NCBI GenBank assembly: GCA_013426805.1
Contig: JACDZG010000019.1
Coordinates: 1 to 64,000 of the forward strand
Reading direction: 5' to 3'
DNA length: 64,000 nt
Source: Chromatiaceae bacterium
GTDB taxonomy: Bacteria > Pseudomonadota > Gammaproteobacteria > Chromatiales > Chromatiaceae
Under the pieces are notes generated by a model. That model saw only the letters and a list, made by a program, of their open reading frames with translations, did not search any database and was not told the DNA's origin. Positions 17,316 to 25,894 of this stretch are shown piece by piece. Each line of letters begins with the position of its first letter. The stretch's first letter is position 1. The position numbers were made by a program, and so were the translations under genes.

Positions 17316-17822
17316 ATGAGCATTGAGCAACGATATAATTGGAACCGCCTTAATAAGCAACAGGTTGGGGCGTTTGCCGAGTATTTCGTTAAGATGGAGC
17401 TGACGATGTACGGCTTCCAGGTCTATGGGACAGAGGTTGACGACCGCGGCGTTGATTTTATCGCGAGATATGAACAAGGACCATTCATCGAAATACAAGT
17501 AAAATCGCTTCGCTCCCATGGCTACGTATTCATGCAGAAGAAGAAATTTCCTCTCAAGCAGAATTTTTATCTCGCACTCGGGCTACTCGAAGAAAACGAG
17601 CCACCGAAGCTCTATTTGATATTGGCTTGGAAGTCTCAAGACTCACTGCTGGTTGGCCGAGATTACGAAGGTCTTAAGAGTAAGCCCGAGTGGGGAATCA
17701 ATGTTTCGAGAAAAAATCTGTCTTTACTAGAGGTATACCGCTTTGAGCAAGTTGTTTTGCCTCTTCTGGCTAATACGGCAGACTCGATCGTCCCCACCGA
17801 CGCTTTAGCGTCTCGCTGCTAA
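17316..17822 (+). CDS. DUF4365-like protein with PD-(D/E)XK nuclease features
   Basis: The product has 168 residues. The segment GAFAEYFVKMELTMYGFQVYGTEVDDRGVDFIAR followed by FIEIQVKSLR places E, D and ExQ-K residues as in PD-(D/E)XK nucleases, and the N-terminal KQQVGAFAEYFVKMEL matches the DUF4365 start. GC content is clearly below the genome-like average here, suggesting transfer. It lies between an orphan antitoxin and a second nuclease-fold gene on the same strand. The substrate is unknown. Confidence 0.7.
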   Translation: MSIEQRYNWNRLNKQQVGAFAEYFVKMELTMYGFQVYGTEVDDRGVDFIARYEQGPFIEIQVKSLRSHGYVFMQKKKFPLKQNFYLALGLLEENEPPKLYLILAWKSQDSLLVGRDYEGLKSKPEWGINVSRKNLSLLEVYRFEQVVLPLLANTADSIVPTDALASRC

Positions 17823-17859
17823 TAATACGTTTGGCGCTGGCCGATGCAGCCGAGGAATT

Positions 17860-18861
17860 ATGTCACTTTTTGAAATCACTCTGTCCGGTCTACAGCAGAT
17901 TCCGCGTGGCTCATTTGCAGTTGAGGGCGTGAAAGAGCGACAGGATCTCCAGCAGTGGCTGCGGATCAACCCGGTAGTCCTCGGCGAGAACCTCTTGATC
18001 ATTGCCGTAGAATTCGGAAGCTGGGAAGACAGCAAGCGCCGTATCGACCTCTTGGCGCTGGATGAGGATGGCAACCTCGTTGTCATTGAGTTGAAGCGCA
18101 CGGAAGACGGCGGGCACATGGATTTGCAGGCGATCCGCTACGCGGCCATGATTTCGGCAATGCGTTTTGATGACGTGGTTCGCACTTTTGAAGAGTACCT
18201 GAAGGTCTATGAGCCAGTCGCCGTAGACCAAGCCCAGGTGCGCATCCGGCAGTTCCTTGGTACACCGGATGACGAGGACGTGCTGATCAGCACTGTCCCG
18301 AGAATTCTACTCGTTTCCGCAGATTTCTCGCTTGAAATCACGACGACTGTGTTGTGGCTAATAGACCGAGGAATCGATATTCGCTGCATTCAAATAGCTC
18401 CGTACAAGATAGGCGAAAAGCTGCTTATCGATCTACGGCAAGTAATCCCACTTGCTCAGGCCCGCGATTATCAGATCAGGTTGCGTCAGAAAGAGGAAGT
18501 GGTCCGTCAAGCAAGCGGCGGACGACGCGAACTGACGCTAAAGGTGCTTGCGCGACATGGCATTATAGAGGCAGGGACGGAAATCGAGATCGTTCCTATC
18601 GCTCTCCCTGTCGACCACTCAACTGTCGAACCGAATGTTTTTCGGGCGCGCATCGCGGATCCAACGCAAAGGTCTTCGGTTACCTGGCTGGGGGACGATA
18701 ATACCTACTCTCTCACGCAGTTGACCCGTAAACTCACCGAAGAGCATGGTGTCAGGTGGTTGGCGCACAATATCGCCAAACATTGGCGGATCGTCGGGCA
18801 GACTGAGTCACTATGGAATCAAGCAGAGCGACTGTCGCGTGACCCGGTGTCGCCCGCTTGA
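17860..18861 (+). CDS. NucS/DUF91-like PD-(D/E)XK nuclease-domain protein
   Basis: The product has 333 residues. The N-terminal half contains ERQDLQQWLRINPVVLGENLLIIAVEFGSWEDSKRRIDLLALDEDGNLVVIELKR: an acidic E, RIDLLALD and VIELKR are the catalytic series of EndoMS/NucS-like and related nucleases. The C-terminal 100 residues include a TLTQLTRKL-like winged-helix segment. Proteins of this type are frequent in defence islands. It starts 38 bases after the previous nuclease-like gene and may share its transcript. Confidence 0.75.
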   Translation: MSLFEITLSGLQQIPRGSFAVEGVKERQDLQQWLRINPVVLGENLLIIAVEFGSWEDSKRRIDLLALDEDGNLVVIELKRTEDGGHMDLQAIRYAAMISAMRFDDVVRTFEEYLKVYEPVAVDQAQVRIRQFLGTPDDEDVLISTVPRILLVSADFSLEITTTVLWLIDRGIDIRCIQIAPYKIGEKLLIDLRQVIPLAQARDYQIRLRQKEEVVRQASGGRRELTLKVLARHGIIEAGTEIEIVPIALPVDHSTVEPNVFRARIADPTQRSSVTWLGDDNTYSLTQLTRKLTEEHGVRWLAHNIAKHWRIVGQTESLWNQAERLSRDPVSPA

Positions 18862-18978
18862 CTGAAGTCGAGATTCAGGGCGGAGAAGACACCTTTCGGA
18901 GTTGGGGCGAGCAGCTTAGTCATGGCAATGCTCCGGCCGATCGGCAACACGCTCTCGCAGCGCCTTTGAAATACTCTA

Positions 18979-19218
18979 TCACGTCGGTGCGGTTTGTCCG
19001 AATCGCGCCTTACCACTGCGAATGCTAAGCAGCGCATAAGCCCGGGCCTTCTGCAGGGTGATCGCGCCGTAACGCTCGCGCAACAGCGCAAGCTCAGCCT
19101 GGTCTTCAGACGCCAGTCCGGCTGAGCGTTGTCCGAGATCCGAAAGACGCTGTTGCTCCGGCTCCGACATAGTGCTGTGAGCGATTGTGAGCAGTGGTCC
19201 GTCATCCAGCCAGGTCAT
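18979..19218 (-). CDS. Small conserved-type protein downstream of an antitoxin
   Basis: The product has 79 residues from ATG 19218 (MTWLDDGPLLTIAHS). The helical C-terminal part (EQQRLSDLGQRSAGLASEDQAELALLRERYGAITLQKARAYALL) has the character of a real protein and of small leucine-rich genes that travel with toxin-antitoxin loci. Its start overlaps the stop of the upstream antitoxin-like gene by 17 bases. Function is unknown. Confidence 0.55.
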   Translation of the reverse strand: MTWLDDGPLLTIAHSTMSEPEQQRLSDLGQRSAGLASEDQAELALLRERYGAITLQKARAYALLSIRSGKARFGQTAPT

Positions 19219-19441
19219 TATTGCGCAGGCGGCGATGCTCCGGCAGCGGTGCTGACTGAGGTGCCTGCTCCTTGAGTTGCACATCAGTCGGCGACTGTAA
19301 AACGTGGAATCCCAACTCGCGACAGTGAGCATCCGCTGCCCTTGAATACGCTGCAAGATCGTTGTGAAAGCGTTGGGCAAGTTGCTCGCGAATGGCATGA
19401 ATTTCAGCCACTATCGGATCTCGCCAGACGGGGGTGGTCAT
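19202..19441 (-). CDS. Antitoxin-like protein paired with a truncated VapC
   Basis: The product has 79 residues. The start VWRDPIVAEIHAIREQLAQRFHNDLAAYSRAADAHCRE resembles the small antitoxins (DPIVEEIRxIRDxxAxxFxxDL pattern) encoded immediately after PIN toxins. The ATG overlaps the stop codon of the upstream truncated VapC by four bases. The C-terminus is Pro- and Arg-rich with no clear domain. Confidence 0.6.
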   Translation of the reverse strand: MTTPVWRDPIVAEIHAIREQLAQRFHNDLAAYSRAADAHCRELGFHVLQSPTDVQLKEQAPQSAPLPEHRRLRNNDLAG

Positions 19442-19710
19442 TGCAAAAATTCGGCAAGCTCAAGGATCTCCGGATTGACCGGCAGCACAGGAATCGGCCG
19501 CAATGCCGCGAGGCGTTGTTCAGCGGCCTGGGGATCGCCATTGCTGGCCTCTTCGATTACATAGGGCGAAATGTATGCGGAGACCATTACTCGCCCGACA
19601 TCCCACCACGACCGGGTAATCTGCTGGCAGGCCGCGACGATGCTATCCTGACTCGGACGAGCGGTCAGGTAGCTGACTACAGACGTTTCGATGTAGACCG
19701 TTCTTCGCAT
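19438..19710 (-). CDS. VapC-family PIN toxin, C-terminally truncated
   Basis: The product has 90 residues from ATG 19710. RTVYIETSVVSYLTARPSQDSIVAACQQITRSWWD is the first half of a VapC-type PIN domain, with E8 (in place of the usual D) and the conserved VIEEASNGDPQAAEQRLAAL helix. Full-length relatives are about 150 residues with two further acidic residues (the DALH region) that are missing here. The protein ends at ELAEFLQ, so nuclease activity is doubtful. The start overlaps the stop of the upstream NERD gene (TAATG). Confidence 0.75.
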   Translation of the reverse strand: MRRTVYIETSVVSYLTARPSQDSIVAACQQITRSWWDVGRVMVSAYISPYVIEEASNGDPQAAEQRLAALRPIPVLPVNPEILELAEFLQ

Positions 19711-20057
19711 TACTGACGCGCTGCCTTCAACTGGGCCAATGACTCGAGCCGCGCGCGCAGTTTGCCGGCCACGCGCTTTGCCTTGGCGTCGATCCGGTCG
19801 GCCTCGCGCTCCGCGATCTGCGGGTTCTTGCGCAGGTACTCGAGGTCCCAATGCTTGATCTCGACAACCCAGACACCGGGCGGGCCGATGATGACAGCGT
19901 CGATTTCGTCCGAGCGGACGCTGGGGTGCTGGGCGTGATTGAGGTTGGAGAGGATGATCCAGTCGCCCTCGGCGCCCTGGAGCGTGACGCGCAAGCGTTC
20001 GCAGGCGATGTGCTCGCTCTCGTTGACGGCGATCCCGCAGGGGATGTGACGGACCAT
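19710..20057 (-). CDS. NERD-domain protein, short
   Basis: The product has 115 residues. The segment SVRSDEIDAVIIGPPGVWVVEIKHWD is the core of a nuclease-related domain (D, E-x-K). NERD proteins are usually longer and often fused to other domains; this one stops soon after the core, in an Arg/Lys-rich helix (NPQIAEREADRIDAKAKRVAGKLRARLESL). It leads a string of overlapping small genes (NERD, VapC part, antitoxin, small protein) that may be the residue of larger modules. Confidence 0.7.
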   Translation of the reverse strand: MVRHIPCGIAVNESEHIACERLRVTLQGAEGDWIILSNLNHAQHPSVRSDEIDAVIIGPPGVWVVEIKHWDLEYLRKNPQIAEREADRIDAKAKRVAGKLRARLESLAQLKAARQ

Positions 20058-20221
20058 CGCGGTGTCTCCCTTGTTTCCTTGAATCCTGGAATCGGAGTTG
20101 CTCCGGGAGTCGACCTTATCAGGGCGTTAACGATCGGGCAAGAGGACTCAGGTGTCTTACTTGCGCCTTGTCTCGCCAGCCGTGCAAGTTTATCCTCCGA
20201 TTAGCTAATCGGGGACTAACC

Positions 20222-20470
20222 ATGCAAACCCAGTTCAACATCCACGAAGCCAAGTCACACTTGTCCCGGCTCATCGAACAGGTGGAGGCCGGTGGCGAGG
20301 CCGTCATCGCCCGCGCCGGCACGCCGGTCGTGCGCCTGGTGCTGGTCGGTAAGGCACCGCAGCGGCGCGTGCTCGGTCGGCTGGAAGGCTGCTTCAGTCT
20401 GCCTGACGAACATGCACCGCCGATCCCGGAGACCCCGGATGACTTCACCGACGCTGTCGAGGGCCGCTGA
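20222..20470 (+). CDS. Phd/YefM-family antitoxin
   Basis: The product has 82 residues. MQTQFNIHEAKSHLSRLIEQVEAGGEAVIARAGTPVVRLV is the classic Phd/YefM DNA-binding fold, with a short acidic tail (PETPDDFTDAVEG) that would occupy the toxin. The stop and the vapC start share one base (TGATG). The antitoxin normally represses its own operon. Confidence 0.92.
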   Translation: MQTQFNIHEAKSHLSRLIEQVEAGGEAVIARAGTPVVRLVLVGKAPQRRVLGRLEGCFSLPDEHAPPIPETPDDFTDAVEGR

Positions 20471-20874
20471 TGCGGGTGCTGACCGACACCCACATCCTGC
20501 TGTGGGCCTTGCGGCCCGCGCGGCTCGATGCTGCGTGCAGGGACGTGCTGGAATCACCCGAGCACCGGGTCTTCTTCAGCGCCGTCAATATCTGGGAGAT
20601 TGCGATCAAGCGTGCCCTCGACCGCCCGGATTTCGGCGTGGAGCCTGATGCGATCCATCGCGCGGCACTGGCAACCGGTTTTCGCGAGCTGCCGATATCC
20701 GCCGTCCATGCCGCTGCCGTCCGTCACCTGCCAGTTCATCATCGCGATCCGTTTGACCGCCTGCTGATCGTCCAGGCGCAAACCGAGCCGCTGCTGTTGA
20801 TGACCGATGACCCACTGATCAGCCTCTACCCGGTTCAGCGGATTGGCGGGGTCGCAGCCGGCAAGAAGGCGTAG
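20470..20874 (+). CDS. VapC-family PIN-domain toxin
   Basis: The product has 134 residues. LTDTHILLWALRPARL gives the first PIN aspartate, VNIWEIAIKRALDR the conserved glutamate, and HRDPFDRLLIVQAQTEPLLLMTDDPLI the last two acidic positions, so the catalytic set is complete. It is probably an RNA-cleaving toxin neutralised by the upstream Phd-like antitoxin, with which it is translationally coupled. Confidence 0.92.
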   Translation: MRVLTDTHILLWALRPARLDAACRDVLESPEHRVFFSAVNIWEIAIKRALDRPDFGVEPDAIHRAALATGFRELPISAVHAAAVRHLPVHHRDPFDRLLIVQAQTEPLLLMTDDPLISLYPVQRIGGVAAGKKA

Positions 20875-20929
20875 GCAAACGATCAGGTCTTACCTCCTGC
20901 GCGTCTTCGCGCTGAATCTCTCGGGAATG

Positions 20930-20958
20930 AAGGGTTCCCTTACTCAGGGAATTCCCTT
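20930..20958. terminator. Stem-loop after vapC
   Basis: The arms AGGGTTCCCT and AGGGAATTCCCT pair around a five-base loop with a two-base bulge. It lies 56 bases after vapC and before rlpA. There is no clear U-run, so termination is a guess; a 5' structure for rlpA is an alternative. Confidence 0.35.
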
Positions 20959-21051
20959 AGTATCCGGCCATCCGCAAACGACCGACCGACTTCCCACCCC
21001 CTTTATCCGCGCAGGAGGGACCGGGTCGGCAAAAATAAACGGTTGATAGTG

Positions 21052-21474
21052 ATGAAAAAAGCTCTGATCATGTCGGCTCTGGCGACACAACTGCTCGGCA
21101 CCGCGGTCGCGGCCCGCGCAAGTTTCCCGCAGGAGCCGTCGGGCTCCTCCCAGGCCGGTGTGGCCTCCTATTACGCCGACCGCTTCCACGGACGGCGCAC
21201 CGCCAGCGGCGCCCGCTACGACCGCAATGGGTACAGTGCCGCCCATCGCACGCTCCCTCTGGGAACCCAGGTGCGGGTGACCGATGTCGGCTCCGGCGAG
21301 AGCGTGGTGGTGCACATCAACGACCGCGGTCCCTTCGGACGGGGCCGGGTCATCGATCTCTCGCGCGCCGCGGCTTCCGAGATCGGGCTCACCCGCAAGG
21401 GTGTTGCCAAGGTCCGGCTGGAGGTCCTGAACAAAGCCAAATCCCAACCACTGACCCTGAACGACGTGTTCTGA
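21052..21474 (+). CDS. rlpA: RlpA-family septal ring lytic transglycosylase (double-psi beta-barrel)
   Basis: The product has 140 residues from ATG 21052, giving a signal peptide ([23 protein letters not shown]). [43 protein letters not shown] and [23 protein letters not shown] are the RlpA double-psi barrel with the catalytic-type HIND...GPF motif. It lacks a SPOR domain, so it is a short, periplasmic form acting on peptidoglycan. It stands alone; no RodA/MrdB genes are beside it. Confidence 0.9.
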   Translation: MKKALIMSALATQLLGTAVAARASFPQEPSGSSQAGVASYYADRFHGRRTASGARYDRNGYSAAHRTLPLGTQVRVTDVGSGESVVVHINDRGPFGRGRVIDLSRAAASEIGLTRKGVAKVRLEVLNKAKSQPLTLNDVF

Positions 21475-21593
21475 CCTCCCTCAAGCCCGCCTCGCGGTCA
21501 CTCGCCGACCGCAGACGGGCGATTGCATCATTCACCCGTCTCGCGTAGGCTCTATGCGTGCCAATCTATCGGATCACCGGATCAGGATTCATC

Positions 21594-22247
21594 GTGAAGC
21601 GCTTGCTCCCCATCGTTGCCGCCGTGTTGTTCGCGGGCCAGGTCCATGCTGCTCTGGTGCTGGGTAATCTGAGCACCACGACGCCTGGTGCGCAGCTCTC
21701 TTTCGGCTCGACCACCACCATCAACGCGGTGCAAAGTAAGGCGGTGAGTTTTACGGTCGATGAGGACTTTAGACTTGGCTCCGTGTATCTCGGGCTCTCG
21801 AACTTCGATGATGCTGACGTCTTCGACGTCTTCCTGGGCAGCCTGTCCGGCACGGTGATTACCAAGGTTGCGCAATTGAGCCTGACGGCTCCCGTGCGCT
21901 CCCAGGATAATTCCGCGCTGGTTTGGCAGTTCAACCTGACCGGGCTCAGCGAGTTCCTGCTCCAGCCGGGAACCACCTACGCCTTGACGCTCATGGGCGG
22001 CAGCACCACCAGCTACACTTGGGGCCGCGAGGGACTGGACCCGATCCCACCGACCGGCCCCGCAAATTTCGGCAACTATTACTTCAGCAACGATTCAGGC
22101 GTAACCTACAACGTCTCGACCGATACACACCTGACCAACTCCTTTGCCATCGACGGCACTCCGCTGCCGCTCCCCGCGCCCATCACCCTGCTGCCTGCCG
22201 GCTTGGTCTTACTCGCGTTGCGCCGTCCGCGGTTGCGGGCCAATTAA
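21594..22247 (+). CDS. Exported protein with VPLPA/PEP-CTERM-like sorting tail
   Basis: The product has 217 residues if GTG 21594 is used, which gives a clean signal peptide (KRLLPIVAAVLFAGQVHAA); 21558 is the alternative. The body is beta-rich and Ser/Thr/Gly-rich, of the choice-of-anchor type (FTVDEDFRLGSVYLGLSN...TYALTLMGG). The C-terminus PLPLPAPITLLPAGLVLLALRRPRLRAN is a sorting signal: a PLPA motif, a hydrophobic helix and a basic end. It is likely cut by an exosortase/archaeosortase-type enzyme and exported or surface-attached. Confidence 0.8.
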   Translation: MKRLLPIVAAVLFAGQVHAALVLGNLSTTTPGAQLSFGSTTTINAVQSKAVSFTVDEDFRLGSVYLGLSNFDDADVFDVFLGSLSGTVITKVAQLSLTAPVRSQDNSALVWQFNLTGLSEFLLQPGTTYALTLMGGSTTSYTWGREGLDPIPPTGPANFGNYYFSNDSGVTYNVSTDTHLTNSFAIDGTPLPLPAPITLLPAGLVLLALRRPRLRAN

Positions 22248-22269
22248 CGCAGGGAGCGCCTGAGTGAGC

Positions 22270-22298
22270 GGATGGGTTTCGCTACGCTCTACCCATCC
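22270..22298. repeat. Short palindrome between convergent genes
   Basis: Arms GGATGGGT (22270-22277) and ACCCATCC (22291-22298) flank a 13-base loop. It lies between the ends of the PEP-CTERM-like gene and lon, so it may act as a bidirectional terminator, but it also looks like the small dispersed palindromes of this genome. Confidence 0.55.
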
Positions 22299-22337
22299 TA
22301 CGAAACATGCGCGACCTGCGGCGAATCCAGGCAACGA

Positions 22338-24788
22338 TTACCCCTTGCGCTCCGCTCGGCGTGGTTCCTTGAAGAGCAGCGGCAGCACCTCCTCGTAGCG
22401 TGAGACGAAGTGGATGCGGAATCCCTTGCGGACATGCTCCGGAACTTCATCGAATTCGCCGCGGTTGTCCTCGGGGAGGATCAGTTCGCTGATCCCGGCG
22501 CGGCGGGCGGCGATGAGTTTCTCGCGGACACCGCCGATGGGGAAGACCTCGCCGGTGAGGGTGATCTCACCGGTCATGGCGATGCGCCGCACCGGCTCGT
22601 TGCGGGCAAGCGAGAGCAGGGCTGAGGCCATGGTGATGCCGGCGGACGGTCCATCCTTAGGGGTGGCGCCGGCCGGAACATGCAGGTGGATGAAGGCTTT
22701 GTCGAAGAAGGCCGGCTCGGCTCCCAGGTCGCGCGCGCGGCTGGCGACATAGGTGTAGGCGATCTCGGCGGACTCTTTCATCACATCGCCCAACTGGCCG
22801 GTGAGTTTGAAGCCGCGCGCCTGTTCATGGGCCCGCACCGCCTCGATCGACAGGGTGGCACCGCCCATGGCGGTCCAGGCGAGACCGGTGACGACACCGG
22901 GACCGGAGAGCTTGCGCTCGTCGCGGAAAACCGGACTGCCGAGATAGCCCTTCAGGTCATCGGGTGTGATGATGATGGGTGTTTCCTGCCCTTCGAGCAG
23001 GCGCACCGCCACCTTGCGCACGATCTTGCCGAGTTGCTTCTCCAGGCGGCGCACACCGGCATCACGGGCATAGCCGTCGATCAGCGGACGCAGGGTCGCG
23101 GTGTCGAGTTTGATGGTGTCCTTGGCCAGCCCGGCCCGGTCGAGTTGGCGCGGCAGCAGAAACCGCCGGGCGATCTGCAGCTTCTCCTCGGCGATGTAGC
23201 CGGCAAGGGAAATCTGCTCCATGCGGTCCAAGAGCGGCCCCGGAATGCTGTCGGTCTGATTGGCAGTGCAGACGAACAGGACCTTGGACAGATCGAAGCG
23301 CAGGTCCAGATAGTGGTCGAGGAAATCCGAGTTCTGCTCCGGGTCCAGGACTTCCAGCAGGGCCGAGGCCGGATCGCCCTGGTAGGAGGCGCCGATCTTG
23401 TCGATCTCGTCGAGCATGATGACCGGATTGGCGGTGCCCGCGTCCTTGATGGCCTGCAAGAATTTGCCGGGCATGGCACCGATGTAGGTGCGCCGATGGC
23501 CCTTGATCTCGGCCTCGTCACGCATGCCGCCAACCGAGAACCGATAGAAGCGTCGACCCAGGGCATCGGCGATGGAGCGGCCGACCGAGGTCTTGCCCAC
23601 ACCGGGCGGCCCCACCAGCAGGATGATGGACCCGGCGATCTCGCCCTTGTGGATGCCGACCGCCAGGAATTCGAGGATGCGCTCCTTCACATCCGCCAGC
23701 CCGTAGTGGTCGCGGTCGAGAATGCGGCGGGCGCGCTTCAGATCCAGTTTGTCCGCGGAGTGCTGCCCCCAGGGCAAGAGCGTGATCCAGTCGAGATAGT
23801 TGCGGGTCACCGAGTATTCCGGCGAGCCGGTTTCCAGGATCGCCATCTTCTCGAGTTCCTCGCCGACGCGCTTCTCGGCCTCCTCCGTGAGCGTGAGTTT
23901 GGCCAGACGCGCCTTGAACTTATCCACCTCGGCGGTCCGGTCGTCCTTGGCCAGACCCAACTCCTTCTGGATGGCCTTGAGCTGCTCCTTCAAAAAGAAC
24001 TCGCGCTGCTGCTTCTGCATCCGCTCCTCGACCGAGTGGCGGATCTTTTGCTGCGCCTTGGCCAGTTCCAGTTCATTGTTGAGCAGTACCAGCACCTTTT
24101 CCATGCGCGGCAGGAGCGGCACTGCCTCCAGGACCTCCTGTAACTGCTCTTTCTTCGAGGTGGTGAGGCTGGCGGCAAAGTCGGAGAGGTGTGAGGGATC
24201 GTCCGGGCCGAAGCGGTCCAGGAACATGCGCAGCTCTTCCACATACAGCGGATTGAGCGGCAGCAGTTCCTTGATGGTATTGATCACCGCCATCGCGTAG
24301 GCGCGGACCTGATCGTCCGGCGGACCGGCGGGCTCCGGCAGGTAGGAGACCCGGGCATTGAAGGGGACCTCGCCGTGGACCCAGCCTTCGATATGGAAGC
24401 GCTGCAGGCACTCGATCAGGACCTGCAAATGGTCATCCTGACGGTGCACCCGATGCACGCGGCAGGCGGTGCCGACGGTGTAGAAATCCTGGGAGCCGGC
24501 ATCCTCCGAGGTCTCGCTGCGGACCAGCACCACGCCGAGGATCTTGTGCTCGGTGGTGCCGACCGCCTCGATGGTGGACGACCAGTGCTCCGCCGCCATC
24601 ATGAGCGGCACGGCCTGACCAGGGAAAAAGGGTCGGGAAGCCACCGGTAACAGATGAATCTGTCCCGGCAACATGTCACTTGCCCGTGCCAATTGGATCT
24701 GCCCGCCCGCCGCTTGGTCAGGGCTGTCCTCGACATCCGCGCTTTCCATGTCCAGGCTGTCCGCTACCACGCTGTCCGACTCAGGCAT
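22338..24788 (-). CDS. lon: ATP-dependent protease La (Lon)
   Basis: The product has 816 residues, the usual size for bacterial LonA. The N-terminal substrate-binding domain (LLPVASRPFFPGQAVPL, about 45-62) is followed by a coiled coil with KQQREFFLKEQLKAIQKELG, Walker A (VGPPGVGKTSVGRSIADALGR, near 395), Walker B (PVIMLDEIDKIG), and a protease domain with the catalytic serine in PKDGPSAG (near 714) and the lysine in IGGVREKLIAA. The acidic N-terminal extension of about 40 residues is poorly conserved in character. It degrades damaged and regulatory proteins in the cytoplasm. No heat-shock promoter was identified with confidence. Confidence 0.97.
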   Translation of the reverse strand: MPESDSVVADSLDMESADVEDSPDQAAGGQIQLARASDMLPGQIHLLPVASRPFFPGQAVPLMMAAEHWSSTIEAVGTTEHKILGVVLVRSETSEDAGSQDFYTVGTACRVHRVHRQDDHLQVLIECLQRFHIEGWVHGEVPFNARVSYLPEPAGPPDDQVRAYAMAVINTIKELLPLNPLYVEELRMFLDRFGPDDPSHLSDFAASLTTSKKEQLQEVLEAVPLLPRMEKVLVLLNNELELAKAQQKIRHSVEERMQKQQREFFLKEQLKAIQKELGLAKDDRTAEVDKFKARLAKLTLTEEAEKRVGEELEKMAILETGSPEYSVTRNYLDWITLLPWGQHSADKLDLKRARRILDRDHYGLADVKERILEFLAVGIHKGEIAGSIILLVGPPGVGKTSVGRSIADALGRRFYRFSVGGMRDEAEIKGHRRTYIGAMPGKFLQAIKDAGTANPVIMLDEIDKIGASYQGDPASALLEVLDPEQNSDFLDHYLDLRFDLSKVLFVCTANQTDSIPGPLLDRMEQISLAGYIAEEKLQIARRFLLPRQLDRAGLAKDTIKLDTATLRPLIDGYARDAGVRRLEKQLGKIVRKVAVRLLEGQETPIIITPDDLKGYLGSPVFRDERKLSGPGVVTGLAWTAMGGATLSIEAVRAHEQARGFKLTGQLGDVMKESAEIAYTYVASRARDLGAEPAFFDKAFIHLHVPAGATPKDGPSAGITMASALLSLARNEPVRRIAMTGEITLTGEVFPIGGVREKLIAARRAGISELILPEDNRGEFDEVPEHVRKGFRIHFVSRYEEVLPLLFKEPRRAERKG

Positions 24789-24893
24789 TCACGTCTCCCG
24801 GGCCTTGGCCCGTTGCTGATTGAACCCGCGCCCAAACGCACCGCCAGCGGCGCCGCATGGGGGGGCTAATACCTTGTTATCTATAGGCGAATT

Positions 24894-25709
24894 TCAGGGC
24901 GCGGCGCGGGAATTGCAAGCGGGTTCGGCATCCGGGCGATCAACGGCATTGGCCAGCCGGATGAAGCCGGCCACATCGACGGTCTCCGCCCGCAGCCCCG
25001 GATCGATCCCGGCGGCGGCGAAGACAGCCGCATCCGCCAGCCCCCACAGACTGTTGCGCAAGGTCTTACGGCGCTGGGAAAAAGCCGCGGCCACCAGCCG
25101 CGCATGCCGGGCCGGATCGACCAGGGGGTGCGGCAGGGGCCGCAACGGCCGCAGACGCAGCAAGGCGGACTCCACCTTGGGGGCCGGCGTAAAGGCTCCC
25201 GGACCGATCCGGAACAGCAACTGCGCCTCGCACCAGGTTTGCACCATCACTGAGAGCCGGCCATAGACCTTGCTGCCCGGGTCCGCGGCGATGCGCTCCA
25301 CCACCTCGCGTTGCAGCATCAGATGCATGTCGGCGATGCACTCGGCCTGCTCCAGAAAGCGGAACATGAGCGGGGTCGAGAGGTTGTAGGGCAAATTGCC
25401 GACCAGCCGCAGCGACGCCGGCCGCGGCGCCAGAGTGCACAGATCGAAGCGCAGCGCATCGGCACTGTGGATGCGCAAGGCGCCGACCCCGGCCAGACGC
25501 TCCCGCAGCGGGTCGATCAGGTCGCGATCGAGTTCGATCGCGTCCAGCGCACCGGCCTGCTCCAGCAGACCCCGTGTAATGGCGCCCTGCCCTGGGCCGA
25601 TCTCGACCAGAGACTCTCCAGGGCGTGGACGGATGGCCTCCAGGATGCGGCGGATGGTACCGGGATCATGAAGGAAGTTCTGGCCGAAACGTTTGCGCGC
25701 TTGATGCAT
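24894..25709 (-). CDS. rsmA: 16S rRNA dimethyladenosine transferase RsmA (KsgA)
   Basis: The product has 271 residues. HQARKRFGQNFLHDPGTIRRIL is the family N-terminus, VEIGPGQGAITRGLLEQ is the SAM-binding motif I, and LVGNLPYNLSTPLMFRFLEQ carries the NLPY catalytic motif. It dimethylates two adjacent adenines (A1518 and A1519) near the 3' end of 16S rRNA. It lies 105 bases upstream of lon on the same strand. Confidence 0.97.
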   Translation of the reverse strand: MHQARKRFGQNFLHDPGTIRRILEAIRPRPGESLVEIGPGQGAITRGLLEQAGALDAIELDRDLIDPLRERLAGVGALRIHSADALRFDLCTLAPRPASLRLVGNLPYNLSTPLMFRFLEQAECIADMHLMLQREVVERIAADPGSKVYGRLSVMVQTWCEAQLLFRIGPGAFTPAPKVESALLRLRPLRPLPHPLVDPARHARLVAAAFSQRRKTLRNSLWGLADAAVFAAAGIDPGLRAETVDVAGFIRLANAVDRPDAEPACNSRAAP

Positions 25710-25894
25710 AGCCCACAGTGTGGCCGAATCACCAGCCGGAATCGAGCCCTAATGCGGCCACGAGCCGGTCAAACGCACGCTGGAACCTGGGCTAGCCTGC
25801 TCACCTGATATCCAGACAGACCCTTGGTGCATGCAGGGGTAGGTTTGCAACCCGCCCCGACCTCCGATCATCGCGTTCGACCCCAATGCTCGCC

